Assembly (NCBI GenBank): GCA_034440635.1
Contig: JAOTON010001489.1
Coordinates: forward strand, 434,001 to 498,000
Length of the DNA: 64,000 nucleotides
Direction: 5' to 3'
Origin: Lepas anatifera
Taxonomy: Eukaryota; Arthropoda; Thecostraca; Lepadidae
Positions within the stretch are counted from its first letter, which is position 1. Every line of letters starts with the position of its first letter. A program made the translations under genes and the position numbers. The notes beneath the pieces were generated by a model. The model saw nothing but the letters and a program-made list of their open reading frames with translations. It searched no databases and was not told the DNA's origin. Shown piece by piece: positions 12,378 through 24,141 of the stretch.

Positions 12378-13216
12378 CACGCGCATTGACGGGGGTCTGA
12401 GCCACCTTCGCATTGACGGTAGGGGGCGGGTACCCGCCCCCTAAGATCTCGAGAACCACGGTAGGTAGCGAAAAAGGTAAACGGCGTAGGGCTGCCCATC
12501 CACTTCTCCATCGAAAACATTTAAACCATTTTTTGTCAGGTCACATTTAAGGTCACGGAGGTCAAAACATGCCCGTCAAAGGGATACCATGTAAATTTAG
12601 TTTTTCGACCATTACATCTGAACAAGTAAAGATAGAGCAAAACGACTTGAACTATATGAATCCTCTTAGCAAGCCAAATCAAATGATATATAATTTGACC
12701 TCGCTAGGTCAAATCAAGGATTTGACCTGACCTGAGGTCAGGTCAGGGTCAGATTATATAAAATGCATATCATTAGAACCGCAAAGCCCAGACGAGTCTA
12801 ATGCAGCTAAAATAAATGCTCTATCACCATCCGTTACTGAGTTATTCCGTAAAAATCATTTTTCCCATGTATTTCCAATGGAGAGGTCATGCCTCGTGCC
12901 TGACCTTAGGTCATCGATATCAAAAATACCGGGACATATTTTAAAGAAATCGGTGGGGCCATTATGTGATATGAGTTTCAATCGAACAAGTTCACCCTGC
13001 TCCGACGTATGCTATCTTAAACTTTTTGTGAGGTTGGGTCACTTGACCTGTACTGGTGACCTGACCTGAGATGATCTAACCTTAAAACTTTCACAGAAGT
13101 TGTAAAATGATGAGGGAAAATGTATACCAAGTACGGCGCCGCTACGCGCCGGCGTTTTTCTGCTATCTCCGAAAAACCCGAGAGGGGGCGGGTACCCGCC
13201 CCCGTCAATGCGCGTG
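12378..13216 (-). mobile_element. TTAA element, family A, copy 1
   Basis: Flanked by TTAA at 12374-12377 and 13217-13220. Terminal inverted repeats are CACGCGCATTGACGGGG and its complement. Each end also carries the palindrome GGGGGCGGGTACCCGCCCCC or a near copy. The interior is AGGTCA/TGACCT-rich and has no transposase. Orientation is reversed relative to the copies at 24142 and 49130. Confidence 0.9.
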
Positions 13217-13534
13217 TTAAAGCGTTAGAAGCTGATCCTCGGGCTCCCCCAGTGTTGTAACCGCTAAGGGATACATGTACAGTGACTTTCGTCAAAACTC
13301 GTTGAAATAATTTCGAAATTCCAGAATCTGTTTTAATTGGGTGTGCTCAAATATCCAGTGGGGGTAGAGTATCACCCGGATATCGAACTGAAAGAAACGG
13401 GGTACGTGAACTAGGGGAACAAGTGGGTCATGCCCCCCTCCCAAAAGGAAGCAGAATAATCCTTTTTCTCTCAACCTCCCCCAAAAGTTTCGCCCATACC
13501 TAATTATATAAGAAAAGCTGAGAACACATGTTAA

Positions 13535-14431
13535 CACGCGCAGTGGAGAGGATTCTGGCGTCAACACACAGTGGAGGGGGTGGTCCTAAAGTGACCCCCG
13601 AGATCTCGAAAACCAAGAGGGTGCGGGTACTCATTGGGGGTATGGGGACGACAGTGATCTACCTTATGGTCAATTTTCATTGGCCTAGGTTAATATCTTG
13701 AAGGTCAAACGAGGTCGTAAATATAAAATCTGGACCATGCTGGAGACCTATTGGGAAATGACGCGATTGACGGAACTGGCAGGAAGTACACCAAAATGGA
13801 TTAAGGTCATATAGAGAAGGTCCCACACAATATTATCTGAAATTTTAAGGTCAATTTCATTCAAGGCCAATGACCTATGACGTAATAATATCACAAATTT
13901 GCAATAATTCACAATATTACTGGCACCATAGCCTTAGGGCAGGAAATGAGCTTTAGGGCAGGAAATGAGGGTCTGACCTTGACAAAAACATTTGTCCTTG
14001 ACCTGTGATATTGACATTGACCATGAGAAGTCTTAGTCATGAAGTCACAGCATAACCTACGTCATACTGAATAATGTCATCTGGCCGTAATATTGAGTTC
14101 ACCGACCTTGACCTATGACCTTTGCCTTGACCTTTGTGTGGGTTGAACTTAACATATGACCTGATTATATGACGTTATGATGTCCCCGCTCAGTCTACAG
14201 TGCAGGCAAACAGGTACGAGCGCGCCATTGCGATGGTCCCAAAATATAGGTCTGTTTTTGAAAGCCTATTAGTAAAAAAAATATTGAGCAATATACAAAA
14301 TTCCTTCACTAATTGACGCGCTCACAAATTCTCTCAAAATTAACTGAGTATCGTTTTCCGGCGGCGAGTGGTTCTCCAGTCACCTCAGAAGAATAGGTGG
14401 GGGCACCTTAGGACCCCTTCCACTGCGCGTG
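13535..14431 (+). mobile_element. TTAA element, family C, best-preserved copy
   Basis: Left flank TTAA (13531-13534), right flank TTGA (14432-14435). The left end CACGCGCAGTGGAGAGG is followed by a second CACACAGTGGAGGGG, and the right end is CCTTCCACTGCGCGTG. The interior has runs of TTGACCT and TATGACCT direct repeats and no protein. At 897 bp it is the reference for the degraded copies at 4681, 59368 and 61400. Confidence 0.82.
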
Positions 14432-14791
14432 TTGACAACACCCTCTCCCAGTGCCAACAATATTTTTCACAAGGGAAGTCATGTTGAGCTCTACATTCCC
14501 CGCTCACTCCCAGTTTTAAACCAGATTTTGGGCCTCCCAAGCTTGTCCTGGATCGGACAGTGGGTGCGAGTGTCGCGAAACCACATCCCCTGCCCTCGCA
14601 AAGGTACAGTCGTGCGGGTTGCCTATCGCACAGGAAACTGGCACCGACAGTACCGCATAACACTCAGACAATGCGGGTTGCATACCACTGCCCTTGTTAA
14701 GGAACGGGAGGTGGACCACATTTGCTTCCGCGTTGTGCCGCGCAGAGGTGAAAAACATGGACTCCGTCATTAGAAAAACACGTGGAAGGGG

Positions 14792-14941
14792 CAGGGGTAC
14801 CGGTGGATCCAGGGAAGGGGCGAAAAAGATTTGCCCTTCCCCCCACAAACCCCGCGATATTCCTCGTTTTCTCTAAAAAAATATTTCCACCATGTTTGGC
14901 CCCACCGCCACCTCTGAACAGTAGGAGTAGATCCACCACTG
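14792..14941. mobile_element. hAT-like MITE fragment
   Basis: Starts CAGGGGTACCGGTGGATCC and ends TAGATCCACCACTG, an imperfect version of the CAGTGGCGGATCC…GGATCCGCCACTG ends seen elsewhere in the window. I see no clear 8-bp duplication, so this is probably an old or rearranged copy. Confidence 0.4.
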
Positions 14942-15339
14942 GGCGGAGACAGTGAAGTTTCCTTACCCCTCTCTGTTAAAAGAAGGCGACTCCTCAAATA
15001 TAAAACTGACGCTGGCAATTGTTTTTCGTTTTAGCCATTGAGGTAAAATATTTCCTAACTTAACAGCAACACAATTTCGGCTGAGAGGAGGGGCACCTGA
15101 TTTTCAGCTATACCCTCCAGTTTCGACGCTGGGTCTGCTCCTGACCGAGTCCGAGGGCTTTGGACGCAGTAATGAGCTATTTAATTGCACCGAGGGGTTG
15201 GATGATCCTTCTTAACTGACTGGCCCCACCACGTAAGGACCTGGATGATATGAAAATAATCCAAACATATTCCGGACAATATGTCAGGACGAATTCATGA
15301 AGCGTAATCCTCATTTTGTTTATATCAACATTGAAGCGG

Positions 15340-15599
15340 CAGGGGCGTAGCCATGATTTCGCTCGGGGGGAAGGGGGCGGCGCCCCGTAAAGGGCCCCTG
15401 CGACAGCGCCAAAATGGCCCTGATGGGTAAAAAGGGCCCTGCTTGTTACAGAATAGTACTGAAGAGGGCTTAAGAGGGCCCTGTCTGGTAGGAAATTTAA
15501 AATTTGGCCACAAAGCGTAGTACGGGCGAGCCACGCTTCACGCAGCCCGTGTCCTCAGGGGGGGCTGTCCCTGCCGCCTCCCCCTTGGCTACGCCCCTG
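15340..15599. mobile_element. hAT-type MITE with exact 8-bp target duplication
   Basis: Terminal inverted repeats CAGGGGCGTAGCCA and TGGCTACGCCCCTG bound a 260-bp insert. The 8 bp before it (TGAAGCGG, 15332-15339) are repeated exactly after it (15600-15607). An 8-bp duplication with CAGGGGCG-type ends is the hAT signature. The insert is GC-rich with GGGCCC-containing subrepeats and encodes nothing recognisable. Confidence 0.9.
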
Positions 15600-15961
15600 T
15601 GAAGCGGTGACTGGTATCCGAAGGCAATACAGCCACATTAGCTGTGCAGCTCATCTGGCCACCGTGCGGCTCAGCACCGCAGCTCCACAGCCCCGCGCAG
15701 CTCCCAACCAGTGGGAACACCATGCATGGCCTCAAGGCTCCAGAGGCCGGCCGCGCCTTATCCACCCTACGCTCTACACAGGGTCGTAACCACTTGAAAA
15801 CAAATGTATTGCCCGTACCATATGTGTGGGGACACCATCTTCAGCACCAAAAGAGGATGACACCCATCTAGAGACTTCGATTCTATATGATCCTTAAATA
15901 AAATACAAGTAAGTGCTTAGCAGCCTCGTATCTTCTAGCTGTGTTATCAAAACGTCACTAC

Positions 15962-16012
15962 CACGTGATAGCTCAGTGGGATATCTCTTGCAAATCATGT
16001 TTGAAATACCTA
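15962..16012 (+). repeat. Degenerate tRNA-like head (possible SINE relic)
   Basis: Contains TAGCTCAGTGGG, a perfect RNA polymerase III A box, followed about 30 bp on by TGTTTGAAATACC, a degraded B box. The spacing is tRNA-like, but the B box is damaged and no cloverleaf with sound stems is apparent. Confidence 0.4.
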
Positions 16013-16044
16013 CGCTTTCCCCAAGCAGACTTGGGAACGCAACC

Positions 16045-16217
16045 GAAAGGGCGATGGATGGCTTAGGGGAAAACATCCCTGTCTTCTAGCCACAGACCCC
16101 GGGTTCAAGACCCGGCGGAACCTGTGAATAAGTTGGTCTGATCCCCCAAATCCCTTCCAACAGGGTGAGAGTTGACGACGCCGTATGACCACGGCAGTTG
16201 GTGCGTCGTTAAGCCCC
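16045..16217 (+). mobile_element. tRNA-derived SINE, copy 1
   Basis: An A box-like TGGCTTAGGGG lies upstream of a good B box, GGGTTCAAGACCCGG. The non-tRNA body contains CAACAGGGTGAGAGTTG and GACGCCGTATGACC and ends GGTGCGTCGTTAAGCCCCAA. The same body and 3' end recur at 17990-18156 (plus strand) and 21570-21675 (minus strand), which makes this a dispersed SINE and not a tRNA gene. Confidence 0.8.
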
Positions 16218-17804
16218 AACAGTTATTTGAACGCAATCGAAAGCTTCCCGCATTGCACCGGCATCTGTAATTTGACATGCCGGAAAATATGATATGGGTT
16301 TAATCACGACTTAGTGAGCAGTGGCTTGCTACCAATGAACCCCAAGCTGGTGAGCCAATTCTGCAGGGAATTGATTGCAGGGATCTCTGCATAGCAGGAC
16401 GCAACTTGTTACGAGGAACTTTTTGAGGATGCATATAATCCCAGTGCCAGATTTTGGGTCCCTCGACGTCTTGTCACATTCCAAGCGTTAGCCCGTGAGT
16501 GCACTGGGCGGCCTCTGAGTGCTCTGAGTGCTCTTGCTATCCCACAACATGACTCTGCCGTTACCTTGTTCACGCGTGTTGACGAAGCCCGGCCCAATTC
16601 CAGGTCGAGGTCGAGCACCCATTATTGGTCATAGTGTGTGAAGAATGTGGCTTTCGTCTATTGTCTAATGAAGATTCTGATGAAGGGCTCTGCCCGAATA
16701 CATAATCACAGTGCTCCATTTTGCATCCAGGATTGGAGGAGGCAGGCCATTTAACATCTCATCAAATTATAATTATGTTCGTCGGCCCAGCACTGATAAT
16801 TCTATTAACTTTATGAACATCTTGACTCCGCATATGCTTGACTTAACTAGGCATTTAACAGCCACTGTAATATTCATTTTGTCAAACTCTACCGATCAAT
16901 GTGAATGAGGCAACGACACGCCAACTTGCCGTACAAAGGAGCAACAAGGTTTCTCCCATGTATTAGCAATGATAGATACCCCTTTTCCTTTCCACGGCAG
17001 CGTCAATTCTTTAGATACAGCGGCTCATTGAGAGCCATTGCCCAGCACAAGCGTGACAGCAAACCTTAAGCGGAGACCCCGGTGCACAATAACAGACTGC
17101 ACGCGACCTTTCAGACAATCATCGTTCCCTAGGCGTTAGCTCGGGTGGTCCTTGGGGACCTACACTTCGCTAAGTTAACAACTATTACAGCCACACAGAC
17201 CTTGAGCGTATGAACTGACCGGTTTTCTATAGCTTATCTGCAGGGACACTGCGCCGCCACGAGTTTAAAAATGAAAGCGAGCGGTCAGCTGAGCACTGCA
17301 AATTCTCTGAACTTAGATCGCAGTGGGAATGTTAGCCGGCGCCCCCAGGTGATGCACACGCAGTTGCCACACACGACTTCACCCATTACCATGCCACATC
17401 GTTGTGGTTACAAAGCTATACCACAAAATATAGAAGAATTCATACTTGTATAATTGTGGAGACCTTAACTCTGGGCGTGCTCGAAAATAATACCCTACCC
17501 CTAATTTTCAGGGGGCCTATTTTTCCAAACAGCACAGAATCAGCTGGAAATTTACATAGTAGTGAATATGTTTACTTCTTGATAACTCTCCCAGAGATAT
17601 AATATAGTTTCGTTAGTTAAATCCGAAAATGACAAGCCAGGGCCGGGTAATTTGCAGCATTTCCATGTCATTTCTGCTTAATCCTGGATTAAAAGGTGGG
17701 CCAAATGAGAATCGTCTTCTATTTTCCTTTCAGTTTAGCCTAGCAAACACGGACATAATACTCTTGAGCGGACATTTAGCCGCGGCATATGGCGCCGTTC
17801 TCAC
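16218..17804. other. SCYL2 intron, nothing recognised
   Basis: About 1.6 kb of intron with no recognisable repeat or coding block. Confidence 0.5.
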
Positions 17805-17919
17805 CGGTAAGTCGAGAGTGTTTTTCTCGTAGATGGCGCGCGCGCGGGAAGACCAGCTTCCGCGAGGATTCCTCGTCAATGAATTCGGCAACGCAGGGCA
17901 CCGCCAGCAGGCTGGCACG
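17805..17919 (-). CDS. SCYL2: SCYL2 exon with 2-bp frame-breaking contraction
   Basis: The acceptor is TCTCCGCAG at 17920 and the donor CCG/GTGAGA at 17805/17804. Translation runs RASLLAVPCVAEFIDEESSR then KLVFPRAR, and after a frame change AIYEKNTLDLP. This matches the SCYL2 HEAT segment following ALE…QIQ. The annotated 115 bp would leave the frame open by one base, while neighbouring exons require 39 whole codons (117 bp). The break falls in the alternating CG tract at about 17836-17850, so one missing GC dinucleotide explains it. Entry phase 0 fits the previous exon. The indel could be a sequencing or assembly error or a real allele. Confidence 0.85.
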
Positions 17920-17989
17920 CTGCGGAGACAGTACCCAGTCAGCACCCAGCGCCGAGAACACGGCAACCAGCTCACCAACTAAGGGGAGC

Positions 17990-18156
17990 GGTAGTGGAGT
18001 GGTCAGCGTAGGTGGCTTCCAAGCAGCCGACCCGGGTTCAAGGCCCGGCGGCTTCCCTGAACAAGGAGCAAGCTGGCTCCCGAGAAACCCTATCAACAGG
18101 GAAAAGCTGGAGACGCCGTATGACCCTGGCAGTTGGTGCGTCGATAAGCCCCAATA
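17990..18156 (+). mobile_element. tRNA-derived SINE, copy 2
   Basis: The tRNA-like head has TAGTGGAGTGGTCAGCG as A box region and GGGTTCAAGGCCCGG as B box. The body then runs ATCAACAGGG, GACGCCGTATGACC, GGCAGTTGGTGCGTCG and AAGCCCCAA with an AATAATAA tail. It lies about 70 bp upstream of the SCYL2 exon at 17805-17919. Confidence 0.85.
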
Positions 18157-18432
18157 ATAACTAGTATCACTTCGCTAACTGCGAGAAGGCCCGGCACCCG
18201 GGTCCCTCTCCTCCTCCAACTCCAGCTCACTGAACACGACGCGCACTCCACTCTCTGTGTGCAAAACACGCAGCGCACACATCCCCCTCGTCCTCCGTCC
18301 TACCTCAAGAACAAACTGTCCACTGCCGGAAACGGACGGGTGAAAACATTCGCTCAGTATGCACTGCCTGGAACATATCGGTTGGTAGGTCATAGGTTCA
18401 ACAGACTGGCCAAGGGTAAACGAGATTTTTAC

Positions 18433-19264
18433 CACGCGCATTGACGGGGGGCGGGTAACCGCCCCTCGGGTTCTTCGAAGGTGATATAAAAATGGCAGCA
18501 CGTAGCGCCACCGTACTTGGCATACCTTTCCCCTCATCATTTTTACAGCTTTTGTCAAAATTTTTAAGGTTAGGTCATCTCAGGTCAGGTCACCAGTACT
18601 GGTCAAATGACCTGACCTCAAAAAAAGTTTAAGATATCACAAGTCGGAACAGGGTAAACTTATCCGATTTAAACTCATATCACATAATGGCAACACCGAG
18701 TTCTCTAAAATATGTTCCGGTATTTTTGATATCGATGACCTAAGGTCAGGTACGAGCTATGACCTCTCCATTGGCAATACATGGGAAAAATAGTTTTAAC
18801 TGAATAACTTAGTAATGAATAGAGATAGAGCGTTTATTTTAACTGCATTAGATTTGCCTCGTCATTGCAGTTCCAACGATATGCATTTTGCCCAAACTTA
18901 CCTTGAACTGACCTCAGGTCAGGTCAAATCCTTAATTTGACCTAGCAAGGTCATATTATATATCATTCGATTCGGCTTGCTGCGAGGATTCATATGGTTT
19001 AAATCGTTTTGCTCTATCTTTACTTGTTCAGATGTAATTGCCGAAACACCTAATTTACATGTTATCCATATTACGGCATATTTTGACTTCTAGTGACCTT
19101 AAATGTGACCTGAAAAAATGATTCAACTATTTTCGATTGAGAAGTAAATGGGTTATCCAACACCTCTTACCGTTTTTCGCTACCGAGCGCGGTTCTCCAG
19201 ATCTTAGGGGGGTACTCGCCCCCCTTGTCAAGGCGAAGGTGCTCAGACCCCATCAATGCGCGTG
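18433..19264 (+). mobile_element. TTAA element, family A, copy 2
   Basis: The left terminus CACGCGCATTGACGGGG follows TTAC (a decayed TTAA) and the right terminus precedes TTAA at 19265-19268. The interior matches the family, including TTGATATCGATGACCT and GACCTCAGGTCAGGTCAAAT. No open frame. Confidence 0.88.
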
Positions 19265-19786
19265 TTAATGGTCATCGTAAGTAAACTATGAAAAACAGGT
19301 GAAAGAGGAACTGGGTTCATTTTATTTTAGTGTCCTTTTTCCAAGTTTCTTCAGCTGAAACTTAGAATTTATACTTTGTTGGTTTTTTAGTACTCCATGA
19401 AATTTTCCTCATCCAATAGCACTGGAAGTTGTCACCTATGCAAGTACCAGACAATGAGTGACATTACAGACCAGAGACACCAGCTCTGTCGCGGTTCAGG
19501 TTTTCTTGCAAACGAGGCAGCAACAGCCTTGTTTACCACAAGAAGCTTATCAAGGAACAAAGAGACTCGGTGCTTAAGAAGTCTTGATTGAAAAGAAGCG
19601 CAGCTTGTTTATAAGATAATGAAGCTCAAGAACAAACAGAAGGGCACGAAAAAAGTTTCAGACAAAATCTATGGTAAAAATGCCCTGAAACACTTCCCTC
19701 CAACAGGAAAAATAACACATTGTAACCCCTTGCACCCTATACGAAAGATAATTATGGTTAAAAGTAATACTAAATTATATATACAC

Positions 19787-19812
19787 ATATATATATATAT
19801 ATATATATATTC
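19787..19812. repeat. (TA)n microsatellite
   Basis: Short TA dinucleotide run just upstream of family B copy 2. Confidence 0.9.
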
Positions 19813-19857
19813 ACCATTACCTTTCATTCATCACCAACGAAGTTATTTGTATTTTAA

Positions 19858-20882
19858 CCCGCGCCCCACCGGGGGTCCGGCGCCACCTTCGCCCCACCGG
19901 GGGGGCCATCGATGGCCCCCTCTAACTCCGAAAATATGGGCGTTAGCGCAAATCTGCAAAGTGCAATAGAAAGCTCGCGTGAATTCAGTAAGAAATTACT
20001 TCGCATGTTTTAGTGCTCAGGTCAATGGTTTGACCTCCAGAGGTCAAATTAGGTCAAGATCGGCTATTTTCACTCAAATATGCAATGCTTAAGCAAACTG
20101 GGTATAACTCGTATGCCATTAGAGCTATTGAGGTCTCGTAAATCACATTTGATAGCAAATTGCCAGTACTTTTCCGCTATGTGGAACGTAAAGACCTCCC
20201 GCCAGTGGTTTGACCGCCAGAGGTCACCTCGTGACCTAATATGACCTGAGGTCACGAAAGATCAAAAAGTGACCTTGCCGTATATCAAATGAAAGCCAGT
20301 GACAAGACAAACACGATGGTGTTTGTTTCACCGCTCTAGCTCAATTAGGTCAAAAGTTATTGTCAAAATACTGTTTTTGACCTCTGGTGACCTTGGATGA
20401 CCTTGGAAAAGTCAAAGGGCAAATATGACCCCTGGGATCCGTGAAAGGGTGTCCAAAAACGTTGTTCTGAGCAGTCTGAGTATTTGCAATCATTTTTGTG
20501 GCTTTTATATCATGAAATAGCTTTTCCCCATGCTTTTCCAATGGGAGAGGTCGCCTCGTGACCTGACCTCAGGGCACGAAATCGAAAAATCCCGGATATA
20601 CACCTTGTAGACCCTGGAGGGGTCATGAAGTGTAGGAAGTTTCAAATCGATCGACTTTGAAATGTAGCTCTTACAGAGCTCTAAAGGTGAAGTGAGGTGA
20701 CCTTGGTTGACCTCGTCTGGTGACCTGACCTTGGGTGACCCGGGGTAAAAAATTTCAGGGATGATGTGAAAATGATGCAGTGAGAGGTAGAGCCCTCAAC
20801 CGCGGTGCTGCGCCTCGTCGTTTTTCTGCTATCCCGGAAAAACCTTAGGGGGGCCATCGATGGCCCCCCGGTGGGGCGAGGG
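19858..20882 (+). mobile_element. TTAA element, family B, copy 2
   Basis: Flanked by TTAA at 19854-19857 and 20883-20886. The left end is CCCGCGCCCCACCGGGG and the right end CCCCGGTGGGGCGAGGG. A second inner copy of the end motif occurs with the palindrome GGCCATCGATGGCC. The interior has many TGACCT half-sites. Length is 1025 bp and there is no transposase. Confidence 0.92.
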
Positions 20883-21300
20883 TTAACACTGCACTTCACG
20901 GTGAGATGATGCAGTTCACTTTTACAGACACAACTCAATGCTCAAAATTACCAAGGGGTTAATTTAAAATCACAGGGTTCCAAAAGATGTTGGGCGAATT
21001 GCTGGAACAGCACGCTTTAAACACTTCCGCAGTGCGCAGTGCACTGCACTTCTCGCTGTGCAGAGATTGACAAGAGTAACAAATTTTGGAATAGCAAACT
21101 TGTATATGAAAAGGTTATCACAGGAATTCATTATATTGGACCATGTCCAAAATTTCTATATTTACTTTTTCTATCACCTGCACCATATCCTTATCACTTA
21201 GTAATTCAATCTACTAGGATATGTGTATTAATCGTCGCCACAGTGGAGCCAAAACCGTACTCAGCACACCTTAACATTTGTTTGGGGTCATTGCTGGACG

Positions 21301-21569
21301 CTGGGGTGCCCATTCTAGCCATGGCCCCCAAAGCGCTGGAGGGGTGCCAAACCATCTGTTGGCCCCTAAATGCCGGATACATTTTTAAAAAAAATTTACA
21401 CTAGGTCTGTCGAGCAGCAAAATATTCGCTCCCCCCAGGAGAGCGACCATGTACTTGGAGAGGTAGCTTATATTAGGTCTGGCTAGTACCCAAATATCAC
21501 GTCCCCGAGGGAGGATAGACAGACATGGGTTTGCACCCGTCCCAAAACTCGGGTCTGCGTCCGCCCCTG
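21301..21569 (+). repeat. Dispersed repeat F, copy 1 (hAT-like right end)
   Basis: Shares long stretches with 35262-35545: CCATG-CCCCCAAAGC-CTGGAGG, TTTACACTAGGTC, GTTGGAGAGGTAGCTTATA and ACTCGGGTCTGCGTCCGCCCCTG. The right end CGTCCGCCCCTG looks like a hAT terminus. The left end is less clear. No coding content. Confidence 0.7.
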
Positions 21570-21675
21570 TTTGGGGTTGAATGACGCACCCACTGCAAAG
21601 GATTTACGGCGTAACCAACTCTCACCCTGTTAGCAGAGATCTGTGGGATCAAATCAATTTATTCAGAGGCTCTTA
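21570..21675 (-). mobile_element. tRNA-derived SINE, 3' part, antisense
   Basis: The reverse complement gives GATCTCTGCTAACAGGGTGAGAGTTG…ACGCCGTAAATCC…GGGTGCGTCATTCAACCCC, matching the bodies of the SINEs at 16045 and 17990. The tRNA head is lost or diverged. Repeat F directly abuts its 3' end. Confidence 0.7.
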
Positions 21676-22182
21676 GTACACCTTAATGGTTGAGATTTTG
21701 CCCAACATTTACATTCGTTTCATGTCTGAGTCATCTTATGTTAGGTCACCAGACCAGACCAAGTGACCCCTCCCCCTCGTGGCACCATTTGATGTAGGTT
21801 CAAAGAAAATGTGGCGCTTACATATGCAGTGGTATCGGACCGGAGAATTTCATGCGATGGAGCATCCAGAGGAATCCCGTGTTTGATATTTTATCTGTCC
21901 CAGAGCTACCATTGGCGGAGATACAGGGTGTACTTAGAGCGAGCGTCGGTACCGTTGGCTCTAGCATGGCCTCACCCCGACGAGCAGCCACCGCCGCCAG
22001 CAATTAGACTCAGCCGAGATCCCTGCGCTATACGTATTACGGTCATGAAGCCTTATTGCGCCGTAAAAGGCGAGGCCCGAGAACAATGAAATATAAAACC
22101 AGGAATGTTCCGTATGCACTGTGCGACTAATAGCTCAGTTAGGATTTTCGGAAGTTGCCATATTTCATATCGTATATCATTC

Positions 22183-22186
<4 letters not shown>
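21676..22186. other. SCYL2 intron, nothing recognised
   Basis: No exon or repeat family recognised. The 92-residue open frame at 21811 has no recognisable family. Confidence 0.45.

Positions 22187-22218
<32 letters not shown>
22187..22218. repeat. (TA)n microsatellite at a TTAA insertion site
   Basis: The TA run ends in the TTAA at which family B copy 3 inserted. Confidence 0.9.
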
Positions 22219-22221
<3 letters not shown>

Positions 22222-23242
22222 CCCGCGCCCCACCGGGGTCCGGCGCCACCTTTGCCCCACCGGGGGCCAGCGATGGCCCCCTCTAAGTCCTAAAATATGG
22301 GGGTTAGCGAAAATCTTCCCTTTGACCTTGGAGAGTTAAAAGGGAAAAAGAGCTCGCGTAAATTCAGTAAGAAATTACTTCGCATGTTTAGGCGCTCAGG
22401 TCAAAGGTTTGACCTCCAGAGGTCAAGTTAGGTCAAGATGGGCTATATTCACTCAAATATGCAATGCTTAAGCAGACTGGGTATAACTCTTATGCCATTA
22501 GAGCTATTGAGATCTGGTAAAGTGCATTTGATAGACAATTTCCAGACATTTTTCCGTTATGTGGAATGTAATGACCTCCCACCAGTGTTTTGACCTCCAG
22601 AGGTCGCCTCGTGACCTCATATGACTTGAGATAAAAAGATCAGAAAGTGACCTTGCCGTATATAAAATGAAAGCCAGTGACGAGACATACACAATGATGT
22701 TTGATTCAGTGCTCTAGCCTGGCTAGGTCAAAAGTTATCGTCAAAATACTGTTTATGACCCCTGGTGACATTGGATGACCTTGGAGAGGTCAAAGGGAAA
22801 CTATGGCCCTTGGGATCCGCGAAAGGCTGTCCAAGAACGCTTTCCTGAGCAAGCCGAGCATTTGCAACGGTTTTTGTGGATTTGAGATCATAAGAAAGCT
22901 TTTCCCATGCTTTTTCAATGGGAGATGTCACCCCATGACCTGACCTCAGGTCACAAAATCGAAAAATCCCGGATATAAGCCTTGTACACCCTGGAGGGGT
23001 CATGAAGTTTAGGAAGTTAGAAATGTAGCTCTTATAGAGCTCAAAAGTTGAAGTGAGGTGACCTTGGTTGACCTCGCCTGGTGACCTGACCTTGGGTGAC
23101 CCGGGATAAAAATTTTCAGGGATGGTGGGAAAATGATGGGGTGAAGGAAGAGCCCTCAGCCGCGGTGCTGCACCTCGTCGTTTTTCACCTATCCCGAAAA
23201 AAACCTTAGAGGGCCATCGATGGACCCCCGGTGGGGCGAGGG
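22222..23242 (+). mobile_element. TTAA element, family B, copy 3
   Basis: Flanked by TTAA at 22218-22221 and 23243-23246, with ends CCCGCGCCCCACCGGGG and CCCGGTGGGGCGAGGG. It aligns to copies 2 and 4 along its length with scattered substitutions and small indels. A 197-residue minus-strand open frame inside it encodes no recognisable domain and is not kept in the other copies. Confidence 0.92.
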
Positions 23243-23246
23243 TTAA

Positions 23247-23600
23247 TATTTCGGCACGATATTTTTCCTCAGGCAATATGGAATGGTTTTTGGAGAATGG
23301 TTTTTCCCAAAGTCGTAGCATCTTAGGCCGTTTTCGAAGATCAAGTCAAAAATTTCGTTCTGTGACTTTTGACGGGCCATCTGGAGCTGCTTAAGCAAGT
23401 TTTTTGGGGTATAACTCAGAGAGTGTTAAACAACTCAGCGAGCAATGGTGATCGCATCTATGTTTTTGTGTCATTGTGTCTGTGGTGTCATTCCCAATCC
23501 CTTGATGTGCATATATAATAATGACTCTATTGAGTAAAAAATAGCCTGGACCTGACCCAAGGTCAGGCCAAGATCGATGCCATAGGGAGCCATAACGATC
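23247..23600 (+). repeat. Repeat G, copy 1 (AGGTCA-type element remnant)
   Basis: Shares order and sequence with 25620-25880: GTAGCA-CTTAGG, CTGTGAC…GGGCCATCTGG, CTT-AGCAAG-TTT, then a CCTGACC…AGGTCAGG block. This is probably another TTAA-superfamily relative that has lost its ends. Confidence 0.5.
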
Positions 23601-24137
23601 TTCAGCAAAGAGCAAAGAGCCCTAATAGAAGGAAAACAGGTATTTAAGTTATTCAGCAGTTGAAGTAATCTGGTTCCGAGCGGGGCAAAATCTGAAGGGC
23701 TGGGGATCACTCAGATACTTGGGAGTAAAAATCGTCTCCAGTTTGCATGTATGGAAACGCCCTGATCGATACTGAGCTATCTAGAGCCATCAGAACCTCC
23801 GCAGAGTCATCTGGTCGAGTGCTTGCTTGGTATGTGGAGGTGGGTAGGATCAGCGGGTGACGGAGGGTTTTCAATGTTGGCTGCAGCTCCTCTCACATAC
23901 AGATGAGGAGACTGTAGGGCTTTCCTCAGTACTAATAGAGGCCATGTAGTTCCACTCCCGCGGCAATTCTAATTAAAATCATTAATGAATGCTTATCCTG
24001 GTATGCCTACAATCCACCCTCGCCCCAATGGGGGATTTCAGATCCCTGGATGATAAATAGATGCAAACCCCTGGATGATAAATAAATAAACCCCCTGATA
24101 ATAAATTCGCAAACCTGCAAATATCTAATTAGTAGAT
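23601..24137. other. Intronic sequence, nothing recognised
   Basis: Contains only a weak family B terminus-like stretch (CCACCCTCGCCCCAATGGGG, about 24015-24035) and a short GATGATAAATA repeat near 24050-24105. Confidence 0.45.
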
Positions 24138-24141
24138 TTAA

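Noticed and set aside
16045..18156. Functional tRNA genes
   Set aside because: The A and B boxes continue into a shared non-tRNA body and 3' end at three sites. No acceptor stem or clean cloverleaf closes. These are SINEs.
22728..23321. 197-residue open frame as a possible transposase
   Set aside because: It lies inside family B copy 3, is not maintained in copies 1, 2 and 4, and has no catalytic motif.
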